Assembly (NCBI GenBank): GCA_022360075.1
Contig: JAKSDN010000096.1
Coordinates: 1 to 9,611 of the forward strand
DNA from: Kiloniellales bacterium
GTDB taxonomy: Bacteria > Pseudomonadota > Alphaproteobacteria > Kiloniellales > JAKSDN01
Direction of reading: 5' to 3'
Length of the DNA: 9,611 nt
Shown here one piece after another: positions 1-6,980 of this stretch (its first letter is position 1; each line of letters opens with the position of its first letter). The translations under genes were made by a program, and so were the position numbers. The notes beneath the pieces were generated by a model. The model ran no database searches, was not told the origin of the DNA, and saw nothing but the letters and a program-made list of their open reading frames with translations.

Positions 1-483
1 CTTGATGCCGCCGTCGAGCTGCGCCTTGTCGCCGCCGAGGACCAGCAGGCCGAAGGAGGCGATCAGCATCACCTCGAACCAGACGTAGAGGTTGAAGACG
101 TCGCCGGTCAGGAAGGCACCGCAGACGCCCGCGAGCAGCACCTGGAACAGCGCGTGATAGCCCATGGACTCGCGCCGGGCATCGATGTCGGCCAAGGCAT
201 AGACCGCGACGGCCAGGCCGGTGATCGCCGTGATCACCACCATGACGGCGCTCAGCAGATCGGCCACCAGGGTGATGCCGAAGGGCGCCGGCCAGCCGCC
301 CATCTGCGCCGCGATCACGCCTTCGCGCCAGACCGCGACCATGAGCGCGATCGAAGCGGCGAGGAGCAGCAGACAGCCGCCGATGCTCAGCCAGCGGCCC
401 ACCGAGCCCTTGGCCCGGAACAGGAAGGTCAGCACCGCCGCGACGAAGGGCAGCACGATCGGCAGGGCCAGGAGCCAGCTCAT
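1..483 (-). CDS. mrpD: Mrp/Mnh antiporter subunit D, 5' part only (runs off the left edge)
   Basis: Membrane subunit of the Mrp (Mnh/Pha/Sha) Na+(K+)/H+ antiporter, homologous to the NuoL/M/N proton-pumping subunits of complex I. The first 161 residues are visible, starting [13 protein letters not shown]. They include TM1 (about 3-20), TM2 (about 28-47), the loop GGWPAPFGITLVADLLSAVM, and the segment FLTGDVFNLYVWFEVMLIAS, whose FEVM glutamate matches the conserved TM5 Glu of the family. The ATG lies inside a 4-nt ATGA overlap with the mrpC stop, so translation is probably coupled. About two thirds of the usual roughly 500-residue protein lies outside the window, and mrpE, F and G would be expected beyond it. 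MrpA and NuoM are related, but the position after mrpC and the short N-terminus favour MrpD. Confidence 0.93.
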   Translation of the reverse strand, partial: MSWLLALPIVLPFVAAVLTFLFRAKGSVGRWLSIGGCLLLLAASIALMVAVWREGVIAAQMGGWPAPFGITLVADLLSAVMVVITAITGLAVAVYALADIDARRESMGYHALFQVLLAGVCGAFLTGDVFNLYVWFEVMLIASFGLLVLGGDKAQLDGGIK

Positions 484-866
484 GGCGCGCTCCGGTCCGG
501 GGCGGCCGCGCCCTCGGCTTCCGGCTCGGCGAAGCGCATGGCGTCGCTGTCCAGGGTGCCCAGGGTCTGATAGCCGCGGTAGACCAGCATGAGCGCAAAG
601 GCCAGCAGCCCGAAGCCGATCACGATGGCGGTGAGGATGAGCGCCTGCGGCAGGGCATTGGCGACCGCGCCCGCCGGCACCGCCTGGCCTTCGGGCACCA
701 GGGGCGGCGCCGCTTCCGTCAGGCGCCCGGCGACGAAGATCGTCAGGTTGGCCGCGTTGCTCAGGAGCACCAGGCCGAAGAGGAATCGCAGCACGTTGCG
801 CGCCAGCATGAGGTAGACGCTGGCGGCGACCAGGACCCCGACCAGGAGCGCAAGCAGGCTCTCCAT
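480..866 (-). CDS. mrpC: Mrp/Mnh antiporter subunit C (NuoK-like)
   Basis: Small three-helix membrane subunit of the Mrp antiporter, homologous to NuoK. The 128-residue length is normal for the family. Visible parts are TM1 (about 3-22), TM2 (about 26-46) with the family stretch [16 protein letters not shown], a periplasmic-type loop (47-70), and TM3 (about 72-97) with the conserved [15 protein letters not shown]. Just before that motif many relatives read DPLPQ; here it is NALPQ, so the usual Asp-Pro is missing. That comparison is from memory of the family. The C-terminal 30 residues are hydrophilic and probably disordered. The start lies 2 nt after the mrpB stop and the stop overlaps mrpD, as expected for one polycistronic message and a stoichiometric complex. 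Confidence 0.93.
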   Translation of the reverse strand: MESLLALLVGVLVAASVYLMLARNVLRFLFGLVLLSNAANLTIFVAGRLTEAAPPLVPEGQAVPAGAVANALPQALILTAIVIGFGLLAFALMLVYRGYQTLGTLDSDAMRFAEPEAEGAAAPDRSAP

Positions 867-868
867 GG

Positions 869-1288
869 TCAGACTTCCTCTTCCAAGGTCAGCACCAGGG
901 TCAGGACGGCACCGACGACGACGAGATAGACCCCGATGTCGAACAGCAGCACGGTGCTCAGCGGCAGGCCCTTACTCGTCTCGTCGCCGCCGACGAACCA
1001 CCACTGCCCCGTGAACAGGGCCTCGCCGTCGAGCGCCGCCATCAAGCCGGCGAGCAGCCCGATTCCGAGGCCGGCCATGGCGATCGTCGCGGGATCGAGA
1101 CGCAGGGCCCGGCGCGCCGCGGCCGTGCCGTGCGCCGTCGCATAAAGCGCGAAGCCGATGGCCGCGATCAGACCGCCGATGAAGCCGCCGCCCGGCTCGT
1201 TGTGGCCGCGCAGCAGCATGTAGAGCGAGAACAGCAGCATCAGGCCGACCAGCAGCCGCGTGGCGGCGCTCAGGATGAGCGAGTTCAT
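869..1288 (-). CDS. mrpB: Mrp/Mnh antiporter subunit B
   Basis: Four-helix membrane subunit of the Mrp antiporter, 139 residues. The diagnostic motif is [17 protein letters not shown] (residues 27-43), the highly conserved loop of the MnhB family. A second conserved stretch, [20 protein letters not shown], lies at about 114-133. The chosen start is the ATG overlapping the mrpA stop by 4 nt (ATGA). The same frame stays open far upstream, but only as antisense-free read-through inside mrpA and without family similarity. In many rhizobial Pha systems A and B are fused; here they are separate genes, the layout called group 1. The protein is needed for antiport activity in characterised systems, though its exact role is not settled. 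Confidence 0.94.
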   Translation of the reverse strand: MNSLILSAATRLLVGLMLLFSLYMLLRGHNEPGGGFIGGLIAAIGFALYATAHGTAAARRALRLDPATIAMAGLGIGLLAGLMAALDGEALFTGQWWFVGGDETSKGLPLSTVLLFDIGVYLVVVGAVLTLVLTLEEEV

Positions 1289-3585
1289 GGCCGGCCTTCC
1301 CGCGGGACACCGCGCAGCAGCGCGAAGGCGCCGAGGGCTGCGACCGCAACCACGGCGATCTCGCCAAAGGTGTCGAGGGCACGGAAGTCGACGAGGATAA
1401 CGTTGACGATGTTGCGGCCGAAGGCTTCCGGCACGCTGTTCTCCTCGAAATAGGCCGTGACCGAGCGGTCGAGCGGCGCCTCGATGACGGCGAGCAGCGT
1501 CGCCGTGACGACGGCCCCGACGGCGACGGCGAGCAAGGCATCCAGGCGCCGGCCACGTGGCGTCGCGCCCTGCTCCAGGCCCGGCAGGCGCAGCATGGCC
1601 ACCGCGACCAGGACAACCACGAGGGTCTCGACCAGAAGCTGCGTGATCGCCACGTCCGGCGCCCCGAACATGACGAAGAGCAAGGCGACGCCGACGCCCA
1701 CGACGCCGAGCGCGCAGACCGCCGCGAGACGCGACGGCGCAACGGCGGCCATCACGGCGCCGGCGCCGATCATCAGGACCACCGCCCAGTGCTTGACCAA
1801 CGGGGCGGGCCAGGCGTTCGGCAGGCGCAGCGCATCGGCGGCGACCAGCGTGACACCGACCAGCAGCGCGAGGCTGGCGAAGACGATGAAGAGATAGCGC
1901 CGCAGCACGCCGCTTTGCAGCACCACCGTCTGCGCGGCAGCGAGGCCCTTCAGGCCGGCGAGGAGCGCGTCCCAGACCCGATCGGCCGTCGCCGGCAGCC
2001 GGGCCTCGAGGTCGATGAGGCCCTGACGCAGCCGCTGGTGGTTCAGATAGATCAGGAATCCGAGAACGAACGTCAGGCTGCTCAGCAAGAGCGGCAGATT
2101 GAAACCGTGCCAGAGCGCGAGTTTCACGGTCTCGGGCCGGCCGAGAATGGCCGTCACCGCGGGCTGGACCAGGCTGTCGGCGATCAGGGAGGGGGCGAGC
2201 CCGAAGGTCAGGCCGAGGCCGGCGAGCAGAACCGGCCCGAACCACAGGCGAAATGGCGCCTCGCGCGGCGCCTTCGGCGTCGGTCGCCGCGAGCCATAGA
2301 ACGGCCGCAACGCCACGATGCCGGCGACCGCGACCATCAGGGCGTTGGCCAACACCGCCGCGCTGGCGACGAACAGCGGCTCGGAAGCGATGGCGAGCGC
2401 GCCCTCGTACTTGAGCTCCTTGCCGATGAAGCCGAGAAAGGGCGGAAAGCCGGCCATCGAGAGCGCGGCCGCGGCCGCGGCGAGAGCCGTGATCGGCATC
2501 GCGCTGGAAAGGCCGCGCAGCCAGGCCACGTCGCGCGTACCGGTCTGGTGGTCGATGATGCCGATCACCAGAAACAGCGCCGCCTTGTAGAGAGAATGCA
2601 CGATCAGGAAGGTGACCGCGGCCGCTACCGCGATCGTCGCCTCGGCGCCCAGGAACATGGTGAGCGTGCCGAGCGCCATGACGGTCGTGTAGGCCAGCGC
2701 CAGCTTCAGGTCGGTCTGCCGCAGGGCGAGAATCGAAGCCAGGACGGCGGTTGCGGCGCCGAAGCTGGTCAGCGTCCAGATCCAGACATCCGTGCCGCCG
2801 AGCACCGGATGCATGCGCGCCAAAAGATAGACACCGGCCTTGACCATGGTCGCGGAGTGCAGATAGGCGCTTACCGGCGTCGGCGCGGCCATGGCGTTGG
2901 GCAGCCAGAAGTGGAACGGCACCTGCGCCGACTTGGTGAAGGCGCCGAGCAGCACCAGGACCAGGATCGGCAGGTAGAGCGCATGGGCGCGGACCGCATC
3001 GCCCATGGCAACGATGGCCGAGAGCTCGAAGCTGCCCGCCGCGATGCCGAGAAGAATCAAGCCCGCGAGCAGAGCCAGCCCACCGGCGCCGGTGAGAAGC
3101 AGCGCCTGCAGCGCCGAGCGGCGTGCCTTGGCCGAAGCATGGTCGAAGCCGATCAGCAGGTAGGAGGCGACGGTCGTCAGCTCCCAGAACACGAACAGCG
3201 TGATCAGGTTGTCGGCGAGCACCAGGCCCAGCATCGAGATCATGAAGAACAGCAGGTAGAAGCCGAAGCGGCCGTAGTGCGCGTGACCCGATAGATAGAC
3301 GCTGGCGTAGAGCGCGACCAGTGCGCCGATGCCGCTGATCAGAAGGGCGAAGGTGAGGCTGAGGCCATCGATCAGGAACGAGAGGCTCACGCCGAGGCTC
3401 GGCACCCAGTCGTAGGCGACGCGAAGGACCTCGCCGGCCGCGATCGTCGGCAGGCAGGCCGCGAAGCCGAGCGCGAAAGCAGCCGGCGGCAAGGCGACGA
3501 GCCAGCCGAGCCCCGCGCCCCGCGTGAGCGCCTCGCCGTCGCCGGCCTCCTTGGGCCGCGCCGTCCTCAGGCCTGGGCTGTCCAT
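1285..3585 (-). CDS. mrpA: Mrp/Mnh antiporter subunit A (NuoL-like, with DUF4040 and MbhE regions)
   Basis: Largest subunit of the Mrp antiporter, 766 residues with about 20 predicted helices. Residues ~65-490 are the NuoL-like antiporter module. It has FWELT with E135 on TM5, [17 protein letters not shown] with K218, H243 and K249 in [21 protein letters not shown] with K334, and GFIGKE with K389. These are the paired Glu/Lys/His residues of the proton path. Residues ~600-672 are a DUF4040/MbhD-like region ([18 protein letters not shown]653). Residues ~680-758 are an MbhE-like region with [21 protein letters not shown]. An in-frame TGA two codons upstream makes the ATG at 3585 the first possible start. 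The ~25 polar residues before TM1 are longer than usual. It is the first gene of the operon and overlaps mrpB by 4 nt. Confidence 0.95.
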   Translation of the reverse strand: MDSPGLRTARPKEAGDGEALTRGAGLGWLVALPPAAFALGFAACLPTIAAGEVLRVAYDWVPSLGVSLSFLIDGLSLTFALLISGIGALVALYASVYLSGHAHYGRFGFYLLFFMISMLGLVLADNLITLFVFWELTTVASYLLIGFDHASAKARRSALQALLLTGAGGLALLAGLILLGIAAGSFELSAIVAMGDAVRAHALYLPILVLVLLGAFTKSAQVPFHFWLPNAMAAPTPVSAYLHSATMVKAGVYLLARMHPVLGGTDVWIWTLTSFGAATAVLASILALRQTDLKLALAYTTVMALGTLTMFLGAEATIAVAAAVTFLIVHSLYKAALFLVIGIIDHQTGTRDVAWLRGLSSAMPITALAAAAAALSMAGFPPFLGFIGKELKYEGALAIASEPLFVASAAVLANALMVAVAGIVALRPFYGSRRPTPKAPREAPFRLWFGPVLLAGLGLTFGLAPSLIADSLVQPAVTAILGRPETVKLALWHGFNLPLLLSSLTFVLGFLIYLNHQRLRQGLIDLEARLPATADRVWDALLAGLKGLAAAQTVVLQSGVLRRYLFIVFASLALLVGVTLVAADALRLPNAWPAPLVKHWAVVLMIGAGAVMAAVAPSRLAAVCALGVVGVGVALLFVMFGAPDVAITQLLVETLVVVLVAVAMLRLPGLEQGATPRGRRLDALLAVAVGAVVTATLLAVIEAPLDRSVTAYFEENSVPEAFGRNIVNVILVDFRALDTFGEIAVVAVAALGAFALLRGVPREGRP

Positions 3586-3604
3586 GCTGCTTCAGGGTCC
3601 CCGG

Positions 3605-3633
3605 AATTCAGTTCGCAAATGGCTTAATGACAA
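3605..3633 (-). promoter_or_regulatory. Candidate promoter for the mrp operon
   Basis: On the minus strand TTGTCA (3628-3633, 5 of 6 to TTGACA) is followed after exactly 17 nt by TGAATT (3605-3610, only 3 of 6 to TATAAT). The upstream terminator forces any mrp-specific promoter into about 60 nt, and this is the best pair there. The predicted leader would be only about 10-15 nt. The weak -10 element keeps this tentative. Confidence 0.3.
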
Positions 3634-3646
3634 ACACTTGCCCGAC

Positions 3647-3678
3647 AAAAAGCGGCCCCGCCGCTAGGGTGAGGCCGC
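3647..3678 (-). terminator. Rho-independent terminator between the DUF465 gene and mrpA
   Basis: On the minus strand GCGGCCTC pairs with GGGGCCGC (8 bp, one G-U pair) around an 11-nt loop, directly followed by TTTTT. It lies about 100 nt after the DUF465 stop and 62 nt before the mrpA start, on the same strand as both. It should end DUF465 transcription and insulate the mrp operon. Confidence 0.72.
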
Positions 3679-3779
3679 CAGACACAGAGGAAATGGGGGG
3701 ATCCTCCGTATCAGGGACGCATGTCTAGCGCCCGCCGCGATCCGGAGGCGCGCCGCGCTCGACTCCGGCTGCGATGCCC

Positions 3780-3998
3780 TCAGGCATGGGACTTACCCGT
3801 CTGTAGCAGAGGCCGGGCGCGGACCGCCCGCATCAAGCGCTCCCAGGACTCCATCTCGTCCTTCAACAGCAGCTTCTCCCGCTTGAGCCGCTGCAGCACG
3901 AGGGCATCCGGGAGCGGCCGGTTCATCTCGCCGGCCAGCTTTACGTCGATCCTACGATGCTCTTCGACCAGCGCGTCGTAACGATTCTCGATTTGCAT
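3780..3998 (-). CDS. DUF465 / YdcH-family small protein
   Basis: A 72-residue basic, highly charged, helical protein. It resembles the DUF465 (YdcH) family, widespread in Alphaproteobacteria and usually a single helical hairpin of 60-80 residues. The family-like core is LKREKLLLKDEMESWERLM (about residues 37-55), preceded by the amphipathic segment RYDALVEEHRRIDVKLAGEM. There is no signal peptide or membrane helix, so it is probably cytoplasmic. No biochemical function is established for the family. A GGAG lies 10 nt before the ATG, a slightly long spacing. The gene has its own terminator downstream. One copy of a composite motif shared with the usp/lysR intergenic region lies about 220-255 nt upstream in matching orientation, so it may belong to the same local regulon. 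Confidence 0.8.
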   Translation of the reverse strand: MQIENRYDALVEEHRRIDVKLAGEMNRPLPDALVLQRLKREKLLLKDEMESWERLMRAVRARPLLQTGKSHA

Positions 3999-4216
3999 CA
4001 GTGCGTTTCTCCGTCATGGCTACGAGGGCTTGGAAGATTGCGACACCTGGGGAAGTCGCCCGAGCCGACAACGCCGGCGCGAAGCCACTGTGAAGCACGA
4101 TCTCCGTACATTCGCCGAAGCCTTCCGAAAAAGCGCCAGTCCACGTTTGATCCCCTTTCGTCGAGACGCGCCGTCGATCCGCCCGAGTCTGGCCAACTAG
4201 ATGGCCCGCCCAGGTT

Positions 4217-4254
4217 GATCGAGCCAATCCAATTTCAGGACTATTTTGATAGAA
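4217..4254 (-). promoter_or_regulatory. Composite motif copy 1 (upstream of the DUF465 gene)
   Basis: On the minus strand TTTCTATCAAA is followed by GATTGGCTCGATC, with the CTATC-to-GATTGG distance 23 nt. Copy 2 upstream of usp has the same two blocks at the identical distance and differs by one base in each. The right block is an imperfect inverted repeat (TTGAT near ATCCAA on the plus strand), typical of LysR-family binding sites. The orientation points at the minus-strand DUF465 gene. Confidence 0.5.
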
Positions 4255-4268
4255 ATTTTCGATCAAAA
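4244..4268. repeat. Perfect inverted repeat TTTTGAT-N11-ATCAAAA
   Basis: Seven-base arms at 4244-4250 and 4262-4268 around an 11-nt A+T-rich centre. It overlaps the outer half of motif copy 1. The arms resemble the TYGAT half-site seen in the other copies, so this may be a second operator half or an extended site. It could also be partly chance in an A+T-rich patch. Confidence 0.4.
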
Positions 4269-4357
4269 TTTCTTAACCATAGTGTGTGTCGGGATGCAGC
4301 GCTCATGACCTTTGCAGCGGCGAGCCATAGGCCCCGCCTGCTTGGCGATCGAGAGCC

Positions 4358-4386
4358 GGTGCGCAGCGCCAAAGCGAATGCGCACC
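4358..4386 (-). terminator. Hairpin just after the usp stop, without a U-tract
   Basis: GGTGCGCA and TGCGCACC form a perfect 8-bp stem around a 13-nt loop, starting 7 nt after the usp stop codon. No run of T follows on the minus strand. It is therefore at best a rho-assisted stop or a message-stabilising 3' hairpin rather than a classical intrinsic terminator. Confidence 0.35.
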
Positions 4387-4393
4387 CGCGAGA

Positions 4394-5392
4394 TCACATG
4401 GACTGCGCCCTGGTCGGCGCCGCGACGGCCGGCGTTTCGAGCTCCACGGGCGTCTCGAAACCGGGCGGCTTGACCGCCAGCACGGAGCATTCGACCTGAT
4501 TGAGGATCGCCTCGGCCGAATTGCCAATGATCAGCCCGCGGATGCCGGTGCGCCCGACCGTGCCCATGACGATCAGTTCGACGCGCTGCTTGGCGGCGAA
4601 CACAGGGATCACCTCGCGCGCCGCGCCCTTCAGCAGATGGACATGGCGCTTGGAGCCGCCATCGGGATAGGCGCGTAGCAGGTCCATCAGCTTCTGCTCG
4701 TTTTGCTTCCGCTTGCCGTCGACCAGAAGGTCGACCTCGTCCTTGGCGACCCGGGCGAAGCCGCTGTGGCGCAGCGTATCTTCCTCCTCGAGCCGCCACG
4801 CATTGACGACGTGCAAGTCGCTGCCGTCCACCTCGGACAAGGAAGTCGCGAGGTCGAGGATCAGCCTGTTGAGCCCGCCCTTCTTCTCGTCGGCCGTTTC
4901 CGGATCGACGGCCGCGAGCACGCGGGCATACTGACGGCGCGCCGACTTCTTCATCACCCAGACCGGACAGGGGCACTTGCGCAGGAGGTGAAGATCGGTG
5001 CTCGCGAAGAACAGGGACTCGCCTTCGCTCCGGCCGGCGGCGCCCTTCATGATCAGGTCGTGGCCGTCCCGCAGGACCTTGCGAATGATCTCGACGAAGG
5101 GGATGCCCTGCAGGACGATCTCCGACGTCTCGACTCCCTCGGACTTGATGGGCGCGGCGATTTGGGCCAAGCGCGCCCGGTGGAATTCCAGAACCTCGTA
5201 CTCCACTTCCCGGCCCCGGCCGCCCGGCAGCGCGGCGAAGAGGCTCGTCAGCTCGCCAGGCGCGGCCTCGACGACATCAACAAGCGTCAAGCTGGCTTGG
5301 TTAGCCTTTGCGAGCCAGATGGCGCGCCCGATCACCGCCTCATGGATGCTGCGCTCGTCGCAGATGAGAAGGATGTTCTTGAACCTCTTCAT
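4394..5392 (-). CDS. Tandem universal stress protein (UspE-like, two Usp domains)
   Basis: Cytoplasmic stress protein of 332 residues with two Usp (Rossmann-like, nucleotide-binding) domains, the layout of UspE. Domain 1 is about residues 4-147 (FKNILLICDE to CPCPVWVMK) and domain 2 about 155-308. Domain 2 carries the ATP-binding signature G-x2-G-x9-G-N-S at 277-292 (GTVGRTGIRGLIIGNS). Domain 1 has a degraded version (KGAAGRSEGESLFFASTD), so ATP binding is expected mainly in domain 2. The last ~22 residues are Pro/Ala-rich and probably disordered. The ATG has no close Shine-Dalgarno; a GGGGAG lies about 16 nt upstream. The gene is divergent from the OxyR-like regulator across a 190-nt gap with a shared motif, which suggests control by that regulator. 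Usp proteins respond to starvation, oxidative or anaerobic stress in other bacteria. Confidence 0.9.
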   Translation of the reverse strand: MKRFKNILLICDERSIHEAVIGRAIWLAKANQASLTLVDVVEAAPGELTSLFAALPGGRGREVEYEVLEFHRARLAQIAAPIKSEGVETSEIVLQGIPFVEIIRKVLRDGHDLIMKGAAGRSEGESLFFASTDLHLLRKCPCPVWVMKKSARRQYARVLAAVDPETADEKKGGLNRLILDLATSLSEVDGSDLHVVNAWRLEEEDTLRHSGFARVAKDEVDLLVDGKRKQNEQKLMDLLRAYPDGGSKRHVHLLKGAAREVIPVFAAKQRVELIVMGTVGRTGIRGLIIGNSAEAILNQVECSVLAVKPPGFETPVELETPAVAAPTRAQSM

Positions 5393-5487
5393 GGCCCGGC
5401 TCAGCCGCTCCCCACGGTTTCATCGCGCACTGATCGACGGCATAGAGCTGCGCTCTTGCCGTCCTCGTTCCCGAATTGGGCTTGAAA

Positions 5488-5506
5488 TTCGATTGAGCCA
5501 ATCGAA
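5488..5506. promoter_or_regulatory. Perfect palindrome in the usp/lysR divergent region, probable LysR-type operator
   Basis: TTCGATTG-AGC-CAATCGAA is a perfect inverted repeat with 8-bp arms. It contains the T-N11-A geometry usual for LysR-family recognition sites. It sits about 95 nt from the usp start and 77 nt from the lysR start, the expected place for an autoregulatory operator that also controls the divergent gene. Confidence 0.6.
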
Positions 5507-5528
5507 GTTAGAGGTCTGTTCGATAGAT
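5491..5528 (-). promoter_or_regulatory. Composite motif copy 2 (usp / OxyR-like divergent region)
   Basis: On the minus strand CAATCTATCGAA is followed by GATTGGCTCAATC, with the same 23-nt block distance as copy 1. The right block is half of the perfect palindrome at 5488-5506. It is oriented toward usp but also lies just upstream of the divergent regulator. The ~45-bp span matches the long footprints of OxyR-family tetramers. Confidence 0.55.
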
Positions 5529-5568
5529 TGTGCCTTTCATGGCCAAATCCCCCGCGCTCTCGCGTCGA

Positions 5569-5574
5569 GAAGGA
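5569..5574 (+). promoter_or_regulatory. Shine-Dalgarno fixing the GTG start of the OxyR-like gene
   Basis: GAAGGA sits 8 nt before the GTG at 5583, an ideal spacing. The nearest ATG (5539) is in another frame, and no in-frame ATG lies close upstream. The first residues after the GTG (PTLQQLRYLVAVAE) match the LysR-family N-terminus. Confidence 0.8.
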
Positions 5575-5582
5575 ACAACGCC

Positions 5583-6503
5583 GTGCCCACCCTCCAGCAG
5601 CTTCGCTATCTCGTGGCCGTCGCCGAGACGCTTCACTTTCGACGCGCCGCGGAGATGACCCACGTGACCCAGCCGACCTTGAGCGGCCAGCTCCGCGAGC
5701 TCGAGAACAAGCTCGGCGTTCAGCTCGTCGAACGCAGCCGGGCACGCGTGATCCTGACGCCGATCGGCAAGGAGATCGCCGCGCGCAGCAAGACCGTGCT
5801 GCGCGACGTTCAGGACATCATCGCGCTCGCCAAGCATGGCCAGAGTCTGCTCGGCGGGACGATCCGGGTTGGCGTGCTGCAGTCGCTCGGCCCCTATCTG
5901 CTCCCGCACATCCTGCCGGAGCTACACCAGAGCTATCCCAGCCTGAAGCTCTACGTACGCGAGGGCATGCCGCAAACGCTGCTGGGCGGCGTCGACGACG
6001 GCAGCCTCGATCTGCTGCTGTTTCCCCTGCCGGCCAAGGGCGCGGACCTTCAGAGCGCCCGTCTGTTCCGTGAGCCGCTATGGATCGTGACGCCCTGCGA
6101 TCACCGCCTGGCGACAAAGGACCGGGTCGAGCGTGCCGACCTCAAGGGCGAGACCGTCCTGACCCTCGAAAGGGGTCACCGCCTGCACGATCAAGCGCGC
6201 GAACTCTGCGAACAGTACGGCGCCGAGTTGGCGCTGGACTACGAGGGCACCAGCCTGGATACGCTGCGGCAGATGGTCGGCATGGGCATGGGGATCTCGT
6301 TCCTGCCGGCGCTCTACGTGCGCTCGGAAGTCCAGAAGGACGATCAGGTGATCGCCCTCGAGCTGCGCGGCCGTGCGCCCTTCCGCATGGTCGGCATGGT
6401 CTGGCGCCGGCACTCCGCGCGCCAGGACGAGTTTCTGACGCTGGCCGGACTGATTCGCGGCGTCCTCAAAGGCCGGGTTCCAGAGGTCACGGTCGCGCAA
6501 TAG
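5583..6503 (+). CDS. LysR-family regulator, OxyR-like but lacking the peroxidatic cysteine
   Basis: Transcription factor of 306 residues from a GTG start. The winged helix-turn-helix is at about 1-62 (LQQLRYLVAVAETLHF, VTQPTLSGQLRELENKLG) and the effector domain at about 92-298. Strong OxyR signatures are GPYLLPHILPELHQSYP (103-119), GHRLHDQARELC (198-209) and EGTSLDTLRQMVGMGMGISFLPALYV (221-246). In E. coli OxyR the matching segment is GHCLRDQAMGFC, with C199 and C208. Here R200 replaces C199 and C209 keeps C208. The only other Cys is C172. The classical intramolecular disulfide switch therefore cannot form, and the signal is probably not peroxide, or is read differently. The gene is divergent from usp over a palindromic site, so autoregulation plus usp control is likely. 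An OxyR name would overstate the function. Confidence 0.9.
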   Translation: MPTLQQLRYLVAVAETLHFRRAAEMTHVTQPTLSGQLRELENKLGVQLVERSRARVILTPIGKEIAARSKTVLRDVQDIIALAKHGQSLLGGTIRVGVLQSLGPYLLPHILPELHQSYPSLKLYVREGMPQTLLGGVDDGSLDLLLFPLPAKGADLQSARLFREPLWIVTPCDHRLATKDRVERADLKGETVLTLERGHRLHDQARELCEQYGAELALDYEGTSLDTLRQMVGMGMGISFLPALYVRSEVQKDDQVIALELRGRAPFRMVGMVWRRHSARQDEFLTLAGLIRGVLKGRVPEVTVAQ

Positions 6504-6579
6504 CACACCCTGGCGCCACGCCCGCCCGTCGGCACTGACTACGACCCAGGCCCGACAAGCTCCGGGCGCCATGGAGCAA

Positions 6580-6612
6580 TTCTATCAAAGCCGCTTCGCC
6601 TATCGAATGGCC
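6580..6612 (+). promoter_or_regulatory. Composite motif copy 3 (upstream of the small exported protein)
   Basis: On the plus strand TTCTATCAAA is followed by CTATCGAATGGCC, with GAATGG again 23 nt from the first CTATC, as in copies 1 and 2. The block is less exact than in the other two (GAATGGCC versus GATTGGCTC). It lies about 70 nt before the start of the small exported protein and is oriented toward it. Confidence 0.45.
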
Positions 6613-6679
6613 GGCGCCAACCTTTCGGGCCATGTTGAGCCCTAGGCGTTGGGGCCGTTGGACGGGAAGGAAGATGGGG

Positions 6680-6940
6680 ATGCGGAGAAGCTTGGTTCTA
6701 GCGAGCGCGCTCGCGGTCGGGGCGAGCGTTTCGGTCTCGGCGGCGGAGCCGCCCTTTCAGACGCTCGATAGTTCGACATCCGTGAAGGCGGACTCGGTCG
6801 GGCGGGACTGCCTTGCCGGCACAGACGCGCGCCTGTTCGGTACCCTGCAGATAGACCAGCGAATGAGGACGAGTCGGCTCGCCGAGACAGAGCGGCCATT
6901 GGAACGAAATCCCCGCTTGCTCGACTGCGCCCTTGTCTGA
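6680..6940 (+). CDS. Small hypothetical protein with probable signal peptide
   Basis: I do not recognise this 86-residue protein. It starts MRRSLVLASALAVGASVSVS and continues AAEPP: a basic n-region, a hydrophobic core and a small-residue site suggest a Sec signal peptide cleaved near residue 22. The mature part is about 64 polar residues with two cysteines (C44, C83). The chosen ATG (6680) lies 9 nt after a GAAGG. Another in-frame ATG six bases earlier sits too close to that ribosome binding site. The C-terminal third is Arg-rich and looks less protein-like, so a truncated or decayed gene is possible. It stands alone between the regulator and atpB, behind motif copy 3. Confidence 0.42.
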   Translation: MRRSLVLASALAVGASVSVSAAEPPFQTLDSSTSVKADSVGRDCLAGTDARLFGTLQIDQRMRTSRLAETERPLERNPRLLDCALV

Positions 6941-6965
6941 AGCGAGGAGACCTTAACGCCGGGCA

Positions 6966-6980
6966 CCGCCGCGTCGGCGG
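6966..6980. terminator. Short perfect GC hairpin in the gap before atpB
   Basis: CCGCCG-CGT-CGGCGG forms a 6-bp stem with a 3-nt loop, 25 nt after the stop of the small exported protein. No T-run follows, so it is only a weak candidate for ending that message. The rest of 6941-7157 shows no convincing promoter. Confidence 0.3.

Larger units (their letters stand above)
3999..4393. other. 395-base intergenic region with one shared motif; no convincing gene
   Basis: This gap lies between the usp stop and the DUF465 start. Open frames exist on both strands, up to about 100 and 180 codons. None has a ribosome binding site or recognisable protein character, and each overlaps a real gene out of frame. 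The DUF465-proximal 200 bases show nothing clear. The 4211-4275 stretch is strikingly A+T-rich for this genome and holds the first motif copy and an inverted repeat. A GC hairpin follows the usp stop. Confidence 0.6.

Noticed and set aside
1289..2245. Upstream extension of the mrpB frame to an ATG at 2245
   Set aside because: The extension lies inside mrpA in another frame and reads as low-complexity Arg/Ala. The MnhB family begins at the ATG overlapping the mrpA stop.
1789..3294. A 501-codon open frame on the plus strand, antisense to mrpA
   Set aside because: Its translation is rich in Gln, Arg, Glu and Gly with no hydrophobic core or family likeness, as expected for the antisense frame of a G+C-rich membrane protein gene. 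The minus-strand MrpA is unmistakable.
3952..4266. A 104-codon minus-strand frame starting inside motif copy 1
   Set aside because: It has no ribosome binding site, starts within the regulatory motif and ends out of frame inside the DUF465 gene. Its composition is not protein-like.
5488..5528. A canonical E. coli-type OxyR site (ATAG-N7-CTAT repeated)
   Set aside because: Only isolated GATAG and TCGAT half-sites occur and the N7 spacing is not kept, so the site is described as a LysR-type palindrome instead.
4998..5582. Longer N-terminus for the OxyR-like gene from an ATG at 4998
   Set aside because: It would run antisense through usp, and it has no LysR similarity before residue 1 of the chosen start. 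The GTG at 5583 has an ideal Shine-Dalgarno.
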